64,000 nucleotides of DNA, taken from Ruminococcus sp. YRD2003. Lineage in GTDB: Bacteria; Bacillota; Clostridia; Oscillospirales; Ruminococcaceae. The stretch spans positions 1 to 64,000 of the forward strand of contig FNZT01000014.1 in the NCBI GenBank assembly GCA_900109435.1. Reading direction: 5' to 3'. The notes beneath the pieces are model-generated. The model saw only the letters and a program-made list of their open reading frames with translations. It did not search any database and had not been told where the DNA came from. Shown piece after piece: positions 15,829 to 24,526 of the stretch. Numbering within the stretch: position 1 is the first letter of the stretch; the number at the start of each line of letters is the position of its first letter. Made by a program: the position numbers and the translations under genes.

Positions 15829-16227
15829 AGGGCAACTCTTGAAGGCAATGCTGAAAAGGTGGCAAAACTTATTTCAGACAGCCATAAGGAGAATACCTCG
15901 ATATTGCAGTATAACGATGAAAACTCGCTTGCCTGTGTGCTTTCAATTGCTTATTATTCTGCTCGGAAGGACTACATCGTACATCGTGAAATGCCTACAG
16001 GTGACGGTTTTGCTGACCTTGTATTTATACCAAGAGTAGGACGGAAGCTCCCTGCTATGATAATTGAACTCAAAAATGGTCAGTCCGCTGAGGAAGCTAT
16101 CCAGCAGATAAAGGATAAGGACTACCTCCATAAGATAAAAGAGTATACCGGTGAGGTGCTGCTTGTTGGTATCAATTACACTAAGGGCAAGTCTCATACC
16201 TGCATAATTGAAAAAGTGAATGTATAA
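15829..16227 (+). pseudogene. C-terminal PDDEXK_9-like (DUF1703) fragment of an AAA-ATPase-like protein
   Basis: Residues TLEGNAEKVAKLI, NTSILQYNDENSLACVLS, GDGFADLVFIPR and MIIELKNGQSAEEAI match the C-terminal PD-(D/E)xK domain of the large AAA-ATPase-like/DUF1703 family (catalytic Asp in FADLVF, ExK in IELK). The roughly 400-residue ATPase half is missing, and no good start exists (GTG 15859 is the first possible). I treat it as a truncated remnant. It could still make a 122-aa protein. Confidence 0.7.
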
Positions 16228-16233
16228 AGAATT

Positions 16234-16277
16234 ATCTCCGGACTGCGTTGACTTGCGGTCTGGAGATTTTTTATTTT
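16234..16277 (+). terminator. Rho-independent terminator
   Basis: A long stem ATCTCCGGACTGC/GCGGTCTGGAGAT is followed by TTTTTTATTTT, 7 bases after the PDDEXK fragment. Confidence 0.9.
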
Positions 16278-16508
16278 AGCTTGAAATATATAAGTTTATC
16301 CGACTAATAAGAGCCTTTGCTCAACTTTTATAGCTGAAAGTGCAAGATTTGCAAATTGTTGAGTAAATCTGAAATCATTAGTAATATAATAAAGTCAGAT
16401 ATTTCTGTTATAATTTATAGCAAATGTTAAAAAGCAAAGGCGTTTTAGTCGAGCTATTTGTTGATAAAATACACAATTTTGAGCATTTATAATTGTTTAT
16501 GTTGTTTG

Positions 16509-16537
16509 TTGACAAATATGTGTGCGAATGATATAAT
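16509..16537 (+). promoter_or_regulatory. Consensus promoter of the 12-gene operon
   Basis: TTGACA (16509-16514), a 17-bp spacer and TATAAT (16532-16537) form a perfect sigma-A consensus 54 bp before the first start codon. The preceding 230 bp are AT-rich and contain no gene. No further strong promoter is seen until the end of the operon. Confidence 0.85.
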
Positions 16538-16591
16538 TTATTTATAAGTGTATTTGTTATTTTTATTGTTATTGGAGGAAGTGAGTAGGCA

Positions 16592-19500
16592 TTGTCAGAG
16601 AATGGAGTTGAAAAGAAAGGCTCGTGTATTGATTTCTTACAGGATTTCAATAATTATTATCTTACTGATACTGCGAATATGAAGGTTAAGGCGTTCCCTT
16701 CGTTTCATATTTCTGATATTGTTCTATATAGGGTCAACCGTATTACCTTTGAGGATAAAGCTCCAAGAAAAGAAGCACTCGAAAACGTAATCAGCGCAAT
16801 GCGAATAGAAGGAGCTAATCTCTTTTATCTTATTCTAAGTAATGGTTCAGAGGTTAATTTTTATTTTGGTGTTGCCCGTGACCTATATAGACTTTCTGAT
16901 AAGCTTGAAATGTCAATCAGTTCTATAGGTGAAAAGGTTCTATGTTCAAGTATTACCGGAAATTTCCGCGGAAGTATTGTTGAAAAGGTCGAGCCAATCG
17001 AAACAAGACGCATAATATCAAGGATAACTCACATGGAAAATTGTGCTGTTATTGAAGGTGTTCCTGGTATCGACCAGAATAAGGAGAATTTTCAGACGGT
17101 TGATCGTCTCGTTGATGTTATGTGCGGTGATACGTTCGGAGTTCTTGTAATTGCAAGTACATACTCTGCTGAGGAGATTTTTGAAGTTCAGAGAAACCTC
17201 GAAAAGCTTTACACTGAGCTCTCTCTGCTTGTAAAACAATCAATTCAAGAGGGAAGCAGCACACAGGAATCTTCATCATCTTCTGTAACAAAAGGACAAA
17301 GCAATAACGTCAGTGTTGGTTCTTCAACCTCTGAACAAACTGGTTCAAGTGTTACTAAAGGTGAAAACCACTCAACATCAAAATCTATTTCAAAGGGAAT
17401 TTCGTCAAGCTCCGGTGAAGACGGCGAAACGAACGGAACAAACTCTGGTTCATCAGAGGGCTCAAGCTCCGGTACTTCAACTCAAAAAGGTGAGAGCCAA
17501 TCAAAAAGTGTTCAGAAGTCTGAGAATACTTCAAAGGGAACATCTGAATCAGATTCAAAACAGAAAGGTACATCTCAGGGCAAGAATAAATCATGTTCCT
17601 ATGAAAAGTATAACAAATCTGCAAAAGATTGGATTGAATATCTCGATAAGGTTATCTTTCCGCGGCTTGATTACGGAAAGGGAAAAGGCATGTTTTCATG
17701 CTGCTCTCTCTTGATGGCGTCTGGAAAAGGTCCGCTGCGAAAGCTTTCAAATACGTATATCTCTCTTTATTCAGGAAGCGAGGGAAATCGTGTTCCGCTC
17801 CGTTGCAGAGACATTTACATTGGCGATGAAATTTTTAATGCGTTGACGTTTTTTCAATTGCCTGTTGTATCAAATATATCAGCACATAGTAAGCGCGAGG
17901 AGTATGCTCGTTCTGCGCTTTCACAGAATATTTCGCAAAAGGAATATGTGTTTGGAAACTGGTATTCAACTGATGAGCTTAGTCTTGTTATCGGTCTTCC
18001 GCAAAAGGAAGTTCACGGTATGTCTCTGAGAGAAGAGATAGAATTCGGTCTGAATTACTCGAAGGATACTTCAATGAAGAAAGATGGCTTCGTTATTGGA
18101 GACCTTGTCGAGGCTGGAGTTGTATTAGAAAATACTAAAGTATCTTTTGATAGAAAAATACTTAATAAGCACGTTTTTGTTACAGGAGTTACCGGAAGCG
18201 GAAAAACTACAACTTGTCAGAATTTGCTGCTGAAAAGTAATCTGCCGTTTCTCGTTATTGAACCTGCCAAAACAGAGTACAGAATACTTCGTTCTAAGCT
18301 TGATGATATTATCATTTTTACTCTTGGAAACGATGTTATAGCTCCATTTAGACTGAATCCGTTTGAATTTTTTGCACATGAGAGTATAACTTCTCACGTT
18401 GACATGGTAAAAGCAAGTATTGAAGCTGCATTTGATATGGAAGCTGCTATCCCGCAGATAATTGAGCTTGCAATTTACCGTGCATACGAAAAATGCGGCT
18501 GGAATATTGAGACAAACCAAAATGATATCTATGACAGTCTGGATATAGACCCATTTGCTGAAGGCTCAACAGCTTTTCCGACATTGTCAGATGTTATAGC
18601 ACAGGTCGATGGTGTTGTTGATGAACAGGGATTTGCAGATAGACTGAAAAGTGATTATATTGGTTCTATTAAGGCGAGACTTCAAAGTCTTACTCTTGGC
18701 GCAAAGGGTCAAATGTTGAACACCTACAGGTCAGTTGACCTTAAAGAATTGCTGCATAAAAAGGTCGTTCTTGAGATTGAGGAGATAAAAAGCGGCAATG
18801 AAAAAGCCTTTATAATGGGAATCGTCATGGCGCACCTAAATGAAGCTATCAAGGCAGAGTTTTATAAAGACCCCTCATTTAAGCATATAACTCTTATTGA
18901 GGAGGCGCATCGACTTTTATCTAAGCCTGTTGCCGGAGATGACCCTAACAAAAAGCATGGTACTGAAATGTTTGCGGATATGCTGGCAGAGGTCAGAAAA
19001 TATGGTGAATCATTGGTCATTTCTGACCAAATACCGGATAAAATGATACCTGAGGTCTTGAAGAATACGAATACTAAGATAGTTCATAGACTGTTTGCCC
19101 AAGATGATAAAAATGCTATAGGCAATACAATGGCTCTTACAGATGAACAGAAAAATTTCCTTTCATACCTTGACGTAGGAAGAGCAGTTGTGTTCTCGCA
19201 GGGATATGAAAAAGCGATACAGGTTCAGATGACTCAGGCAACAGATACTTCGTCAGAGGTTTTTGTATCTCAAGATGTGATACATAAGGATTCATGCAAA
19301 TATCTGTATGAGCACAGAAAAAATGGCGTGATACCGGGTTTGCAGTATATCAACTTGAAAGAAGATGAAATGGATTATTTCCTGAAGCTTCATAGGTCAA
19401 TTATTCGCGACTTTGAAAGCTGTATCAGGAGCAAGGTGATAGACCGAAAAAGCGTTTCATGCCTGAAAAATTTTGTTAATCATTATGGCTTGAAAAACAG

Positions 19501-19663
19501 TGCAGATTATTTTGCGTTCAGATATGGCGGTATTCGTGGGCTAAAAATCTCTTCTAAGGTTGAGAGCTTTTTACAGCTTATGTGTATTACTGACCCCTCT
19601 GAATTTGAACAGAAAAGCTTTAAAGCTAAACGTGAAAAATACAACGATATAATAAGAAAGTGA
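16592..19663 (+). CDS. HerA/FtsK-like ATPase with Ser-rich linker (operon gene 1)
   Basis: This 1023-aa hexameric-type ATPase has Walker A GVTGSGKTT (residues 532-540), Walker B TLIEEAHRLL (about 767-776) and the late segment NTNTKIVHRLFAQDDK with the arginine region. These are typical of HerA/DUF87 translocases, which pump DNA in repair and defence complexes. Residues about 210-340 are a low-complexity Ser/Gly/Thr/Lys linker. The N-terminal ~200 residues (FPSFHISDIVLYRVNRITFE) are of unknown fold. The start is TTG: an in-frame TAG lies at 16586, the next ATG is at codon 30, and GGAGG lies 13 bases upstream. It heads the operon under a consensus promoter. Confidence 0.88.
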   Translation: MSENGVEKKGSCIDFLQDFNNYYLTDTANMKVKAFPSFHISDIVLYRVNRITFEDKAPRKEALENVISAMRIEGANLFYLILSNGSEVNFYFGVARDLYRLSDKLEMSISSIGEKVLCSSITGNFRGSIVEKVEPIETRRIISRITHMENCAVIEGVPGIDQNKENFQTVDRLVDVMCGDTFGVLVIASTYSAEEIFEVQRNLEKLYTELSLLVKQSIQEGSSTQESSSSSVTKGQSNNVSVGSSTSEQTGSSVTKGENHSTSKSISKGISSSSGEDGETNGTNSGSSEGSSSGTSTQKGESQSKSVQKSENTSKGTSESDSKQKGTSQGKNKSCSYEKYNKSAKDWIEYLDKVIFPRLDYGKGKGMFSCCSLLMASGKGPLRKLSNTYISLYSGSEGNRVPLRCRDIYIGDEIFNALTFFQLPVVSNISAHSKREEYARSALSQNISQKEYVFGNWYSTDELSLVIGLPQKEVHGMSLREEIEFGLNYSKDTSMKKDGFVIGDLVEAGVVLENTKVSFDRKILNKHVFVTGVTGSGKTTTCQNLLLKSNLPFLVIEPAKTEYRILRSKLDDIIIFTLGNDVIAPFRLNPFEFFAHESITSHVDMVKASIEAAFDMEAAIPQIIELAIYRAYEKCGWNIETNQNDIYDSLDIDPFAEGSTAFPTLSDVIAQVDGVVDEQGFADRLKSDYIGSIKARLQSLTLGAKGQMLNTYRSVDLKELLHKKVVLEIEEIKSGNEKAFIMGIVMAHLNEAIKAEFYKDPSFKHITLIEEAHRLLSKPVAGDDPNKKHGTEMFADMLAEVRKYGESLVISDQIPDKMIPEVLKNTNTKIVHRLFAQDDKNAIGNTMALTDEQKNFLSYLDVGRAVVFSQGYEKAIQVQMTQATDTSSEVFVSQDVIHKDSCKYLYEHRKNGVIPGLQYINLKEDEMDYFLKLHRSIIRDFESCIRSKVIDRKSVSCLKNFVNHYGLKNSADYFAFRYGGIRGLKISSKVESFLQLMCITDPSEFEQKSFKAKREKYNDIIRK

Positions 19664-19673
19664 GTGTATTTAT

Positions 19674-20567
19674 ATGTCATTATTTGATGGAGTTAGCAAT
19701 TTTTTCAGTGCAGTAACTTCGTTTGTATCATCTGTTACTGATTCTGTGAGAGGATTCATTAACGATGTTTCAGATGTAATTGCAAATGTTATTGAAGAGT
19801 TTGAACCAGCAATAAATCTGATATGCATTGCAACAACTGTCGCTATTATGATTCTTTTCCCAGAGCTAGATATTCCTGCAATAATTGGAATCGTCGCAAC
19901 GATTAGTGATATGGTATCTAAGATAGCTGATATGACTATGGACGAGCCTGTAAATATTGACCCCGTTGACCTCGCTGTTAGAGCAGAGCTTTCTGATAAA
20001 AAACCGGAGGATTTTGATAGCTATAATGACTATATCAAGCACCTTGCAAATGATATAAAGTCTGATAAACTCAAGCTGGAAAACCTTTCAGGCCAGGAAA
20101 AAATGGGATATTCGCTTGTCGGACTTGCAATTAGAGAAAAACAGATTAATCAGAATTCTAATATGGAAATTCAGCCTGAGACCTATGTTGATGCTTACAA
20201 AGCTAATATGACTGCCGAGGAGCTTGCTGAAATGATAGGTATTAATTCTGAAAAATTAGAAGAAATGCCACGTCTTGGTGATTATTTTGAAGGTGAAAAG
20301 CTCGATTCAGAAAAGCAGTCACAGATGCGTGAGAGCCTTCACGATGCAATATCAGCTACATCTCCCGAAATGAGTGAAGATGAAATTGATGAAAGAATTT
20401 ACGATTTGAAGGAGAACTATCTCACACCAGATGAGAAAATTGAAGAAACAGAAAAGACTGATATAAGCGATTGGGCAGAAGAAAAAACTTCCGATTCTGC
20501 CAGTGATGAAGGCGTTTTTGATAATGGAATTGAAGAAGAAGCTGCCAATAATGAAGCTGGTGATTGA
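19674..20567 (+). CDS. Membrane-prone acidic protein (operon gene 2)
   Basis: I do not recognise a family. Residues 1-45 form amphipathic helices rich in Phe, Val and Ser. Residues about 45-85 contain one or two hydrophobic segments (LICIATTVAIMILF and IPAIIGIVATISDMV). The rest is soluble, strongly acidic and helical, with a disordered Glu/Asp tail. The layout, a short hydrophobic head with a long charged tail, would suit a membrane anchor or a pore-forming effector; both are inference. It lies 10 bp after the HerA-like gene, and its stop is 2 bases before the ATG of the next gene. Confidence 0.72.
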   Translation: MSLFDGVSNFFSAVTSFVSSVTDSVRGFINDVSDVIANVIEEFEPAINLICIATTVAIMILFPELDIPAIIGIVATISDMVSKIADMTMDEPVNIDPVDLAVRAELSDKKPEDFDSYNDYIKHLANDIKSDKLKLENLSGQEKMGYSLVGLAIREKQINQNSNMEIQPETYVDAYKANMTAEELAEMIGINSEKLEEMPRLGDYFEGEKLDSEKQSQMRESLHDAISATSPEMSEDEIDERIYDLKENYLTPDEKIEETEKTDISDWAEEKTSDSASDEGVFDNGIEEEAANNEAGD

Positions 20568-20569
20568 TT

Positions 20570-20974
20570 ATGCCTGTTTTTTCGTATGCCTTTATCCAGA
20601 ATGGTGAGCGCCTTTACAGTTTTCTGAGAAGAAACTTTGAAGGAAAGCCTTACTTTGATGATGTGCTTTTCTATGAGAAGAATTACCTCAACGTGAAGGA
20701 TAATGAGATTTGGAAGCTTTGGAAGAATGAAACATCGTTCTGTTCAAGTATTGATAAGGTTGATTTTGTATTTGTTGTTCCTGTTGATTCAAGCTTGAAT
20801 ATCAAGCATAGTGTGCATTTTGAAAGTACATGGAGCAAGTCGGCAATTGAAGAGCTTCTTCGTCAGAAGGTCAAGAATGAGAATATTTCCGGCACTATTG
20901 ATAACAAGCTTTTTATCAAAGGAAAGGAATACAGAATACTGCGTTATTCGTCAAATACACTTCCAGATAACTAA
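20570..20974 (+). CDS. 134-aa protein of unknown function (operon gene 3)
   Basis: The product starts MPVFSYAFIQNGERLYSFLR. It is a mixed alpha/beta soluble protein with no cysteines forming a site and no membrane segment. I see no known motif. ATG 20570 is chosen; a TTG at 20564 overlapping the upstream stop is also possible. It is followed by a 63-bp gap with a TATAAT-like hexamer but no convincing -35. As a small partner between the membrane-prone protein and the VWA proteins it may be an adaptor. Confidence 0.65.
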   Translation: MPVFSYAFIQNGERLYSFLRRNFEGKPYFDDVLFYEKNYLNVKDNEIWKLWKNETSFCSSIDKVDFVFVVPVDSSLNIKHSVHFESTWSKSAIEELLRQKVKNENISGTIDNKLFIKGKEYRILRYSSNTLPDN

Positions 20975-21037
20975 AAATATCTGTAGGGTGTATGCGGCAA
21001 AGTGTATATTATAAAGTATAATGGAGGGTTTTAAAAA

Positions 21038-21802
21038 ATGGCTTTTGATTTAGGTAAGTATAAGGATTCTATTCCCGAATTAAAGAAGCTTCCGGTTATT
21101 CTTCTTCTCGATGTAAGCGGAAGTATGTCAGGAGAAAAAATCAAGGCGCTTCATACTGCAACATTAGATATGATAGATTCGTTCGTTCAGCAGGAATTGA
21201 AGGAAACTGAGATTATTGTTTCAATCATAACATTCGGAAGAAGTATTAGTCTTCATGTTGGTGACGAGAAGAAACCCTATGTGCCGATAAAGCAAGTTCA
21301 AAAGGACGGCATAAGTGAATTTACAGCAAGTGGAGGTACTCCGATAGGTGTTACTCTAAAACTAACTAAGGATTTGATAGAGAAAAAGGAAACTACTCCT
21401 CCCAGGTCGTATCGTCCAATCGTTGTATTGGTTTCAGACGGACAACCGACTGATGACTGGCGTGAGCCTATGGAAGCTTTTATAAATACCGGAAGAACAG
21501 CCAGCTGTCAGAGATATTCTGTAGCTATCGGAAGTGATGCGGACGAGAATGTATTAAAAATGTTTGCTCATGATGAAGATGCCTTTGTACTTGCGGCTGA
21601 TGCAGGTTCGCTTTCAGATAGATTCAAAAAAATATCCACACAGGCTATTGATAATGAAAGAAAATCTCGCATTGCACCGAATAAAAACGATGCAGCAAAA
21701 GAAAAGTCTTCAAAGGAAGCTGATAAGAAAGAATCTGAAAAGAGTCAGGGAGGTCTTAGCAACGGAAATCCGTGGGGAACTGATTTTGATGATCTTGATT
21801 GA
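21038..21802 (+). CDS. TerY-like von Willebrand factor A protein (operon gene 4)
   Basis: The VWA domain fills residues 18-205. Its metal-ion-dependent adhesion site is complete: DVSGSMS (Asp25, Ser27, Ser29), Thr101 in SGGTPIG, and Asp in SDGQPTDD (about 130). This is the arrangement of TerY, the VWA partner in the TerY-P triad with a PP2C phosphatase and a kinase, both encoded just downstream. The C-terminal 50 residues are a charged Lys/Glu/Ser linker ending in WGTDFDDLD, possibly a phosphorylation target; a zinc ribbon, present in some TerY proteins, is absent. GGAGGG precedes the ATG. Confidence 0.85.
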   Translation: MAFDLGKYKDSIPELKKLPVILLLDVSGSMSGEKIKALHTATLDMIDSFVQQELKETEIIVSIITFGRSISLHVGDEKKPYVPIKQVQKDGISEFTASGGTPIGVTLKLTKDLIEKKETTPPRSYRPIVVLVSDGQPTDDWREPMEAFINTGRTASCQRYSVAIGSDADENVLKMFAHDEDAFVLAADAGSLSDRFKKISTQAIDNERKSRIAPNKNDAAKEKSSKEADKKESEKSQGGLSNGNPWGTDFDDLD

Positions 21803-21910
21803 TTTGAAGTTACTTTATATGTTAAGCGAAAAGCCCAAGCTATATATTTTATGATTTGCTCACCTCTCTGATATTATATTGGAGAGGTGTATTAGTAATT
21901 GGAGATATGT

Positions 21911-22378
21911 ATGGAACGTGATATTTATGTTGTTGCAGATTCTTCAGGAAGCTTTAATGAGTGCGGAAAGAATTATTTGCAGATTTATCTTTTAGACGCG
22001 ATAGTTAATGCTCTGGAAAGTCAAACTATAAAATGCAATACAGAATTCAGGTATGTGTTGTGGAATACTGAGATGTCAGAGTATACTCCTGGTTCGATGT
22101 TTAAATTTTCAGGTAGGGCTGAGTTGAGTACGCTTGAGAGCTTTATATCAGATATAAACGATGGCTCTTTAGTGATACTGCTTTCAGATGGCAATTATGA
22201 TGGGGATACTATGATGCTGCAAACCTTGCTCAAAATGAAGAATATCATTTTTATACCATTTGCAGTTGGTGCAGATGCAGACGAAATCTCTTTGAGAGTT
22301 TTGACAGATGATATGACAGTTTACAGCACTGCTAATCTTATAAGTGTTATTAAAAAAATAATCTTGGAGAATGTATGA
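21911..22378 (+). CDS. Second, minimal VWA-like protein (operon gene 5)
   Basis: The 155-residue protein starts MERDIYVVADSSGSF, with a MIDAS-like DxSxS (Asp10, Ser12, Ser14), and has a second acidic strand end LLSDGNYDGD (about 95-104). It is shorter than normal VWA domains, and the Thr loop between these motifs is not evident. ATG 21911, 6 bases after GGAG, is preferred over TTG 21899. Its stop overlaps the PP2C start (ATGATG), so the two are coupled. It may be a target or antagonist of the larger VWA protein. Confidence 0.78.
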   Translation: MERDIYVVADSSGSFNECGKNYLQIYLLDAIVNALESQTIKCNTEFRYVLWNTEMSEYTPGSMFKFSGRAELSTLESFISDINDGSLVILLSDGNYDGDTMMLQTLLKMKNIIFIPFAVGADADEISLRVLTDDMTVYSTANLISVIKKIILENV

Positions 22379-23085
22379 TGGTTTATGGCGGAGTGTCTTT
22401 GAAAGGAAAAAATCACGATATCAATCAAGATAGTTATAAGGTGCATTACGAAAATGGTTTTATTGCCGTTGTTGTATCTGACGGAGTAGGAAGTAAGCCG
22501 AATTCTGAAAGAGGTTCAGAGCTCTTCTGCGATATTCTTATCAGTGAGGCAAAAAAATGCAGTATGGCTGAGGTTCAAAGTGTAGCTTTTCTTGAGAGAA
22601 TACAGAAAAAGTGGCAAAATGAGCTGAATACAGACAATATAAATGATTATTGCTGCACTGCATTATTCTGTATTGTCAAGGAAAAAACTGCTTATTTGGC
22701 TCAATTAGGAGATGGTATCGTCGGTGTAGCATCTCATGATGATACTGTGATTCTTTTTGATGACAAGATGTGCAATTTTTTGAATGAGACATATTGCCTT
22801 TCCAATCATATCGACTTAGATAACTGGAAAACTTGCACCTGCAATGTTGGAGAAAGCTTTGGAATTGTTTTATGTACTGATGGTGTGGAGATTTTTCCGC
22901 CCGCCTCTGAAACATATAAGGAATTTGTAATGGATATCTATGAAAGCTATGCAGCTATGGACGTTAATGAGATACAAAATGACATGAAAAAATGGCTGAA
23001 TGATATCCTTTGCCAAGATGACAAAACTATTGCTTTTTTCTTTTCTATGGAAGGGGAGAACGAAATTGAAGACTTCGCAGACTAA
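22375..23085 (+). CDS. PP2C-family Ser/Thr phosphatase (operon gene 6)
   Basis: PP2C enzymes remove phosphate from Ser/Thr with two metal ions. The motifs are in order: INQDSY (Asp19), VSDGVGS (Asp36-Gly37), AQLGDG (about 115), CTDGVE (about 168) and CQDDKTIAFF near the end. At 236 aa it is a compact catalytic domain only. It lies between the VWA proteins and the kinase, overlapping both, which is the classic triad order and suggests that it reverses the kinase. Start ATG 22375 or 22378. Confidence 0.9.
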   Translation: MMVYGGVSLKGKNHDINQDSYKVHYENGFIAVVVSDGVGSKPNSERGSELFCDILISEAKKCSMAEVQSVAFLERIQKKWQNELNTDNINDYCCTALFCIVKEKTAYLAQLGDGIVGVASHDDTVILFDDKMCNFLNETYCLSNHIDLDNWKTCTCNVGESFGIVLCTDGVEIFPPASETYKEFVMDIYESYAAMDVNEIQNDMKKWLNDILCQDDKTIAFFFSMEGENEIEDFAD

Positions 23086-24526
23086 TAACGAGAATTCTGA
23101 GCAGGAAATATCATTATGCTTTAATGATATATATGGATATGAATACAAGACGAAAGAAAAAATTCAAGAGGGCGGACAGGGTGCCGTATTTCTTGCTTCT
23201 GAGAAAGGAATCGCATTAAAGCTTGCTTTTGGCGAAAATAAGAGATTTCTTGATAAAAATACATTATCTGAAAAAGAAATAGCAGAAAAAAACAAGGAGT
23301 TTTTACGATTAATTCTTCTTCCTCTGCCTCCGAATACTAATATTACTTTGCCTGTTTCTGTATTCAAAGATGCGGTTGGATATACTATGCGTCTTATGGA
23401 GGACATGACATCGTTTGAAAAACGCTTTATGGCGGAGCGAAGTGATACATCAAAAAGTAATTACACGAATGACTGGCTTGAAGAAACATTTTCTGATAGT
23501 AAGGATATAAAGTCACAGTTTGCGGATTATATCTATTCCGGAGGCGCAAGAGGTCGCCTTCATGCATACTATCTTTACTCGTGTGTTATTGCAAAAATAC
23601 ATTCGCAGGGACTTGTTTATTGCGATATTTCGGATAATAATGTTTTCATTACAGAGAATGAGCATGATTTTGAAAAGGACCATGTATGGCTGATAGATGC
23701 TGATAATCTGAACTATCAGTCTGAAGCCTTGAAAACAAGCTATTATACTCCCGGTTATGGCGCTCCGGAGGTTTGTAGCGGTAAAGGTGCATCTTTTAAT
23801 TCTGATTGTTATGCTTTTGCAGTATCGTTATTCTGGAGTTTGGTGATGAATCACCCGTTTAAGGGAACGGCATATGAGAATTATGATGGAACGCTTAATG
23901 AAGCAGATGAAATGCTTGAAAATGGCGATTTTGACTTCGTTCTTGATGAAAACGGCGAAAATATAATAATGGGAATATATCAGCCTATTTGTGAAAATGT
24001 TCTCAGCGATGGACTAAAAAATGTATTTATGAGAATGTTTACTACAGGAAAATTTGACATAAGAAAAAGACCTTCAATGATGGAAATATCAGATGCTATT
24101 GCTGATTCGTTAGATAATTCTCTCATGTGTTCTGCTTGTGGTATGCCATATCGCAATGACGAGGAAAAGTGCCAATGCTTTTGGTGTGGAAGTATTAATA
24201 ATGTGCTGAGCATAAATGCTTATTCCGCTGAAGAAAGAAACTGCGGAAGCTTTAATCGCGAAATTGCAGAAAATAATACTATAAATATACCAAGCCGAAT
24301 AATCAGAGGAAATGATGTTTTCAATACTGATAATATGCTCATGTCTGTTAAGCTCAGTGATACCGGTATGGATATAGTGGCTCTGAATAATGATATTTTA
24401 CTGTATATCAGCGAAAACAAGCAAAGAATATACGGCTCTTATGAGCTTGATAAAAGAAAAGTTAGTTTACTGGCACATGATACAAAATGCGATAAAGAAT
24501 ATTGTTTGGAGGTTGAGATACTGTGA
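23066..24526 (+). CDS. Ser/Thr protein kinase with C-terminal zinc ribbon (operon gene 7)
   Basis: The kinase domain has the Gly-rich loop IQEGGQGAVFLA, Lys in ALKLAFG (residue 52), the catalytic loop YCDISDNNVF (Asp187, with Tyr-Cys replacing His-Arg of HRD), the metal site DAD in place of DFG (Asp211), and GAPEV. About residue 354 a Cys4 zinc ribbon (CSACG, CFWCG) follows, then a beta-rich tail. The start is TTG 23066, seven bases after AAGGGGAG; the frame upstream lies inside the phosphatase gene. Genes 6 and 7 overlap by 20 bp. It is expected to phosphorylate an operon partner. Confidence 0.88.
   Translation: MKTSQTNNENSEQEISLCFNDIYGYEYKTKEKIQEGGQGAVFLASEKGIALKLAFGENKRFLDKNTLSEKEIAEKNKEFLRLILLPLPPNTNITLPVSVFKDAVGYTMRLMEDMTSFEKRFMAERSDTSKSNYTNDWLEETFSDSKDIKSQFADYIYSGGARGRLHAYYLYSCVIAKIHSQGLVYCDISDNNVFITENEHDFEKDHVWLIDADNLNYQSEALKTSYYTPGYGAPEVCSGKGASFNSDCYAFAVSLFWSLVMNHPFKGTAYENYDGTLNEADEMLENGDFDFVLDENGENIIMGIYQPICENVLSDGLKNVFMRMFTTGKFDIRKRPSMMEISDAIADSLDNSLMCSACGMPYRNDEEKCQCFWCGSINNVLSINAYSAEERNCGSFNREIAENNTINIPSRIIRGNDVFNTDNMLMSVKLSDTGMDIVALNNDILLYISENKQRIYGSYELDKRKVSLLAHDTKCDKEYCLEVEIL

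Noticed and set aside
20975..21037. Internal promoter before the VWA gene
   Set aside because: A TATAAT-like hexamer is present, but no -35 box at proper spacing; left unannotated.
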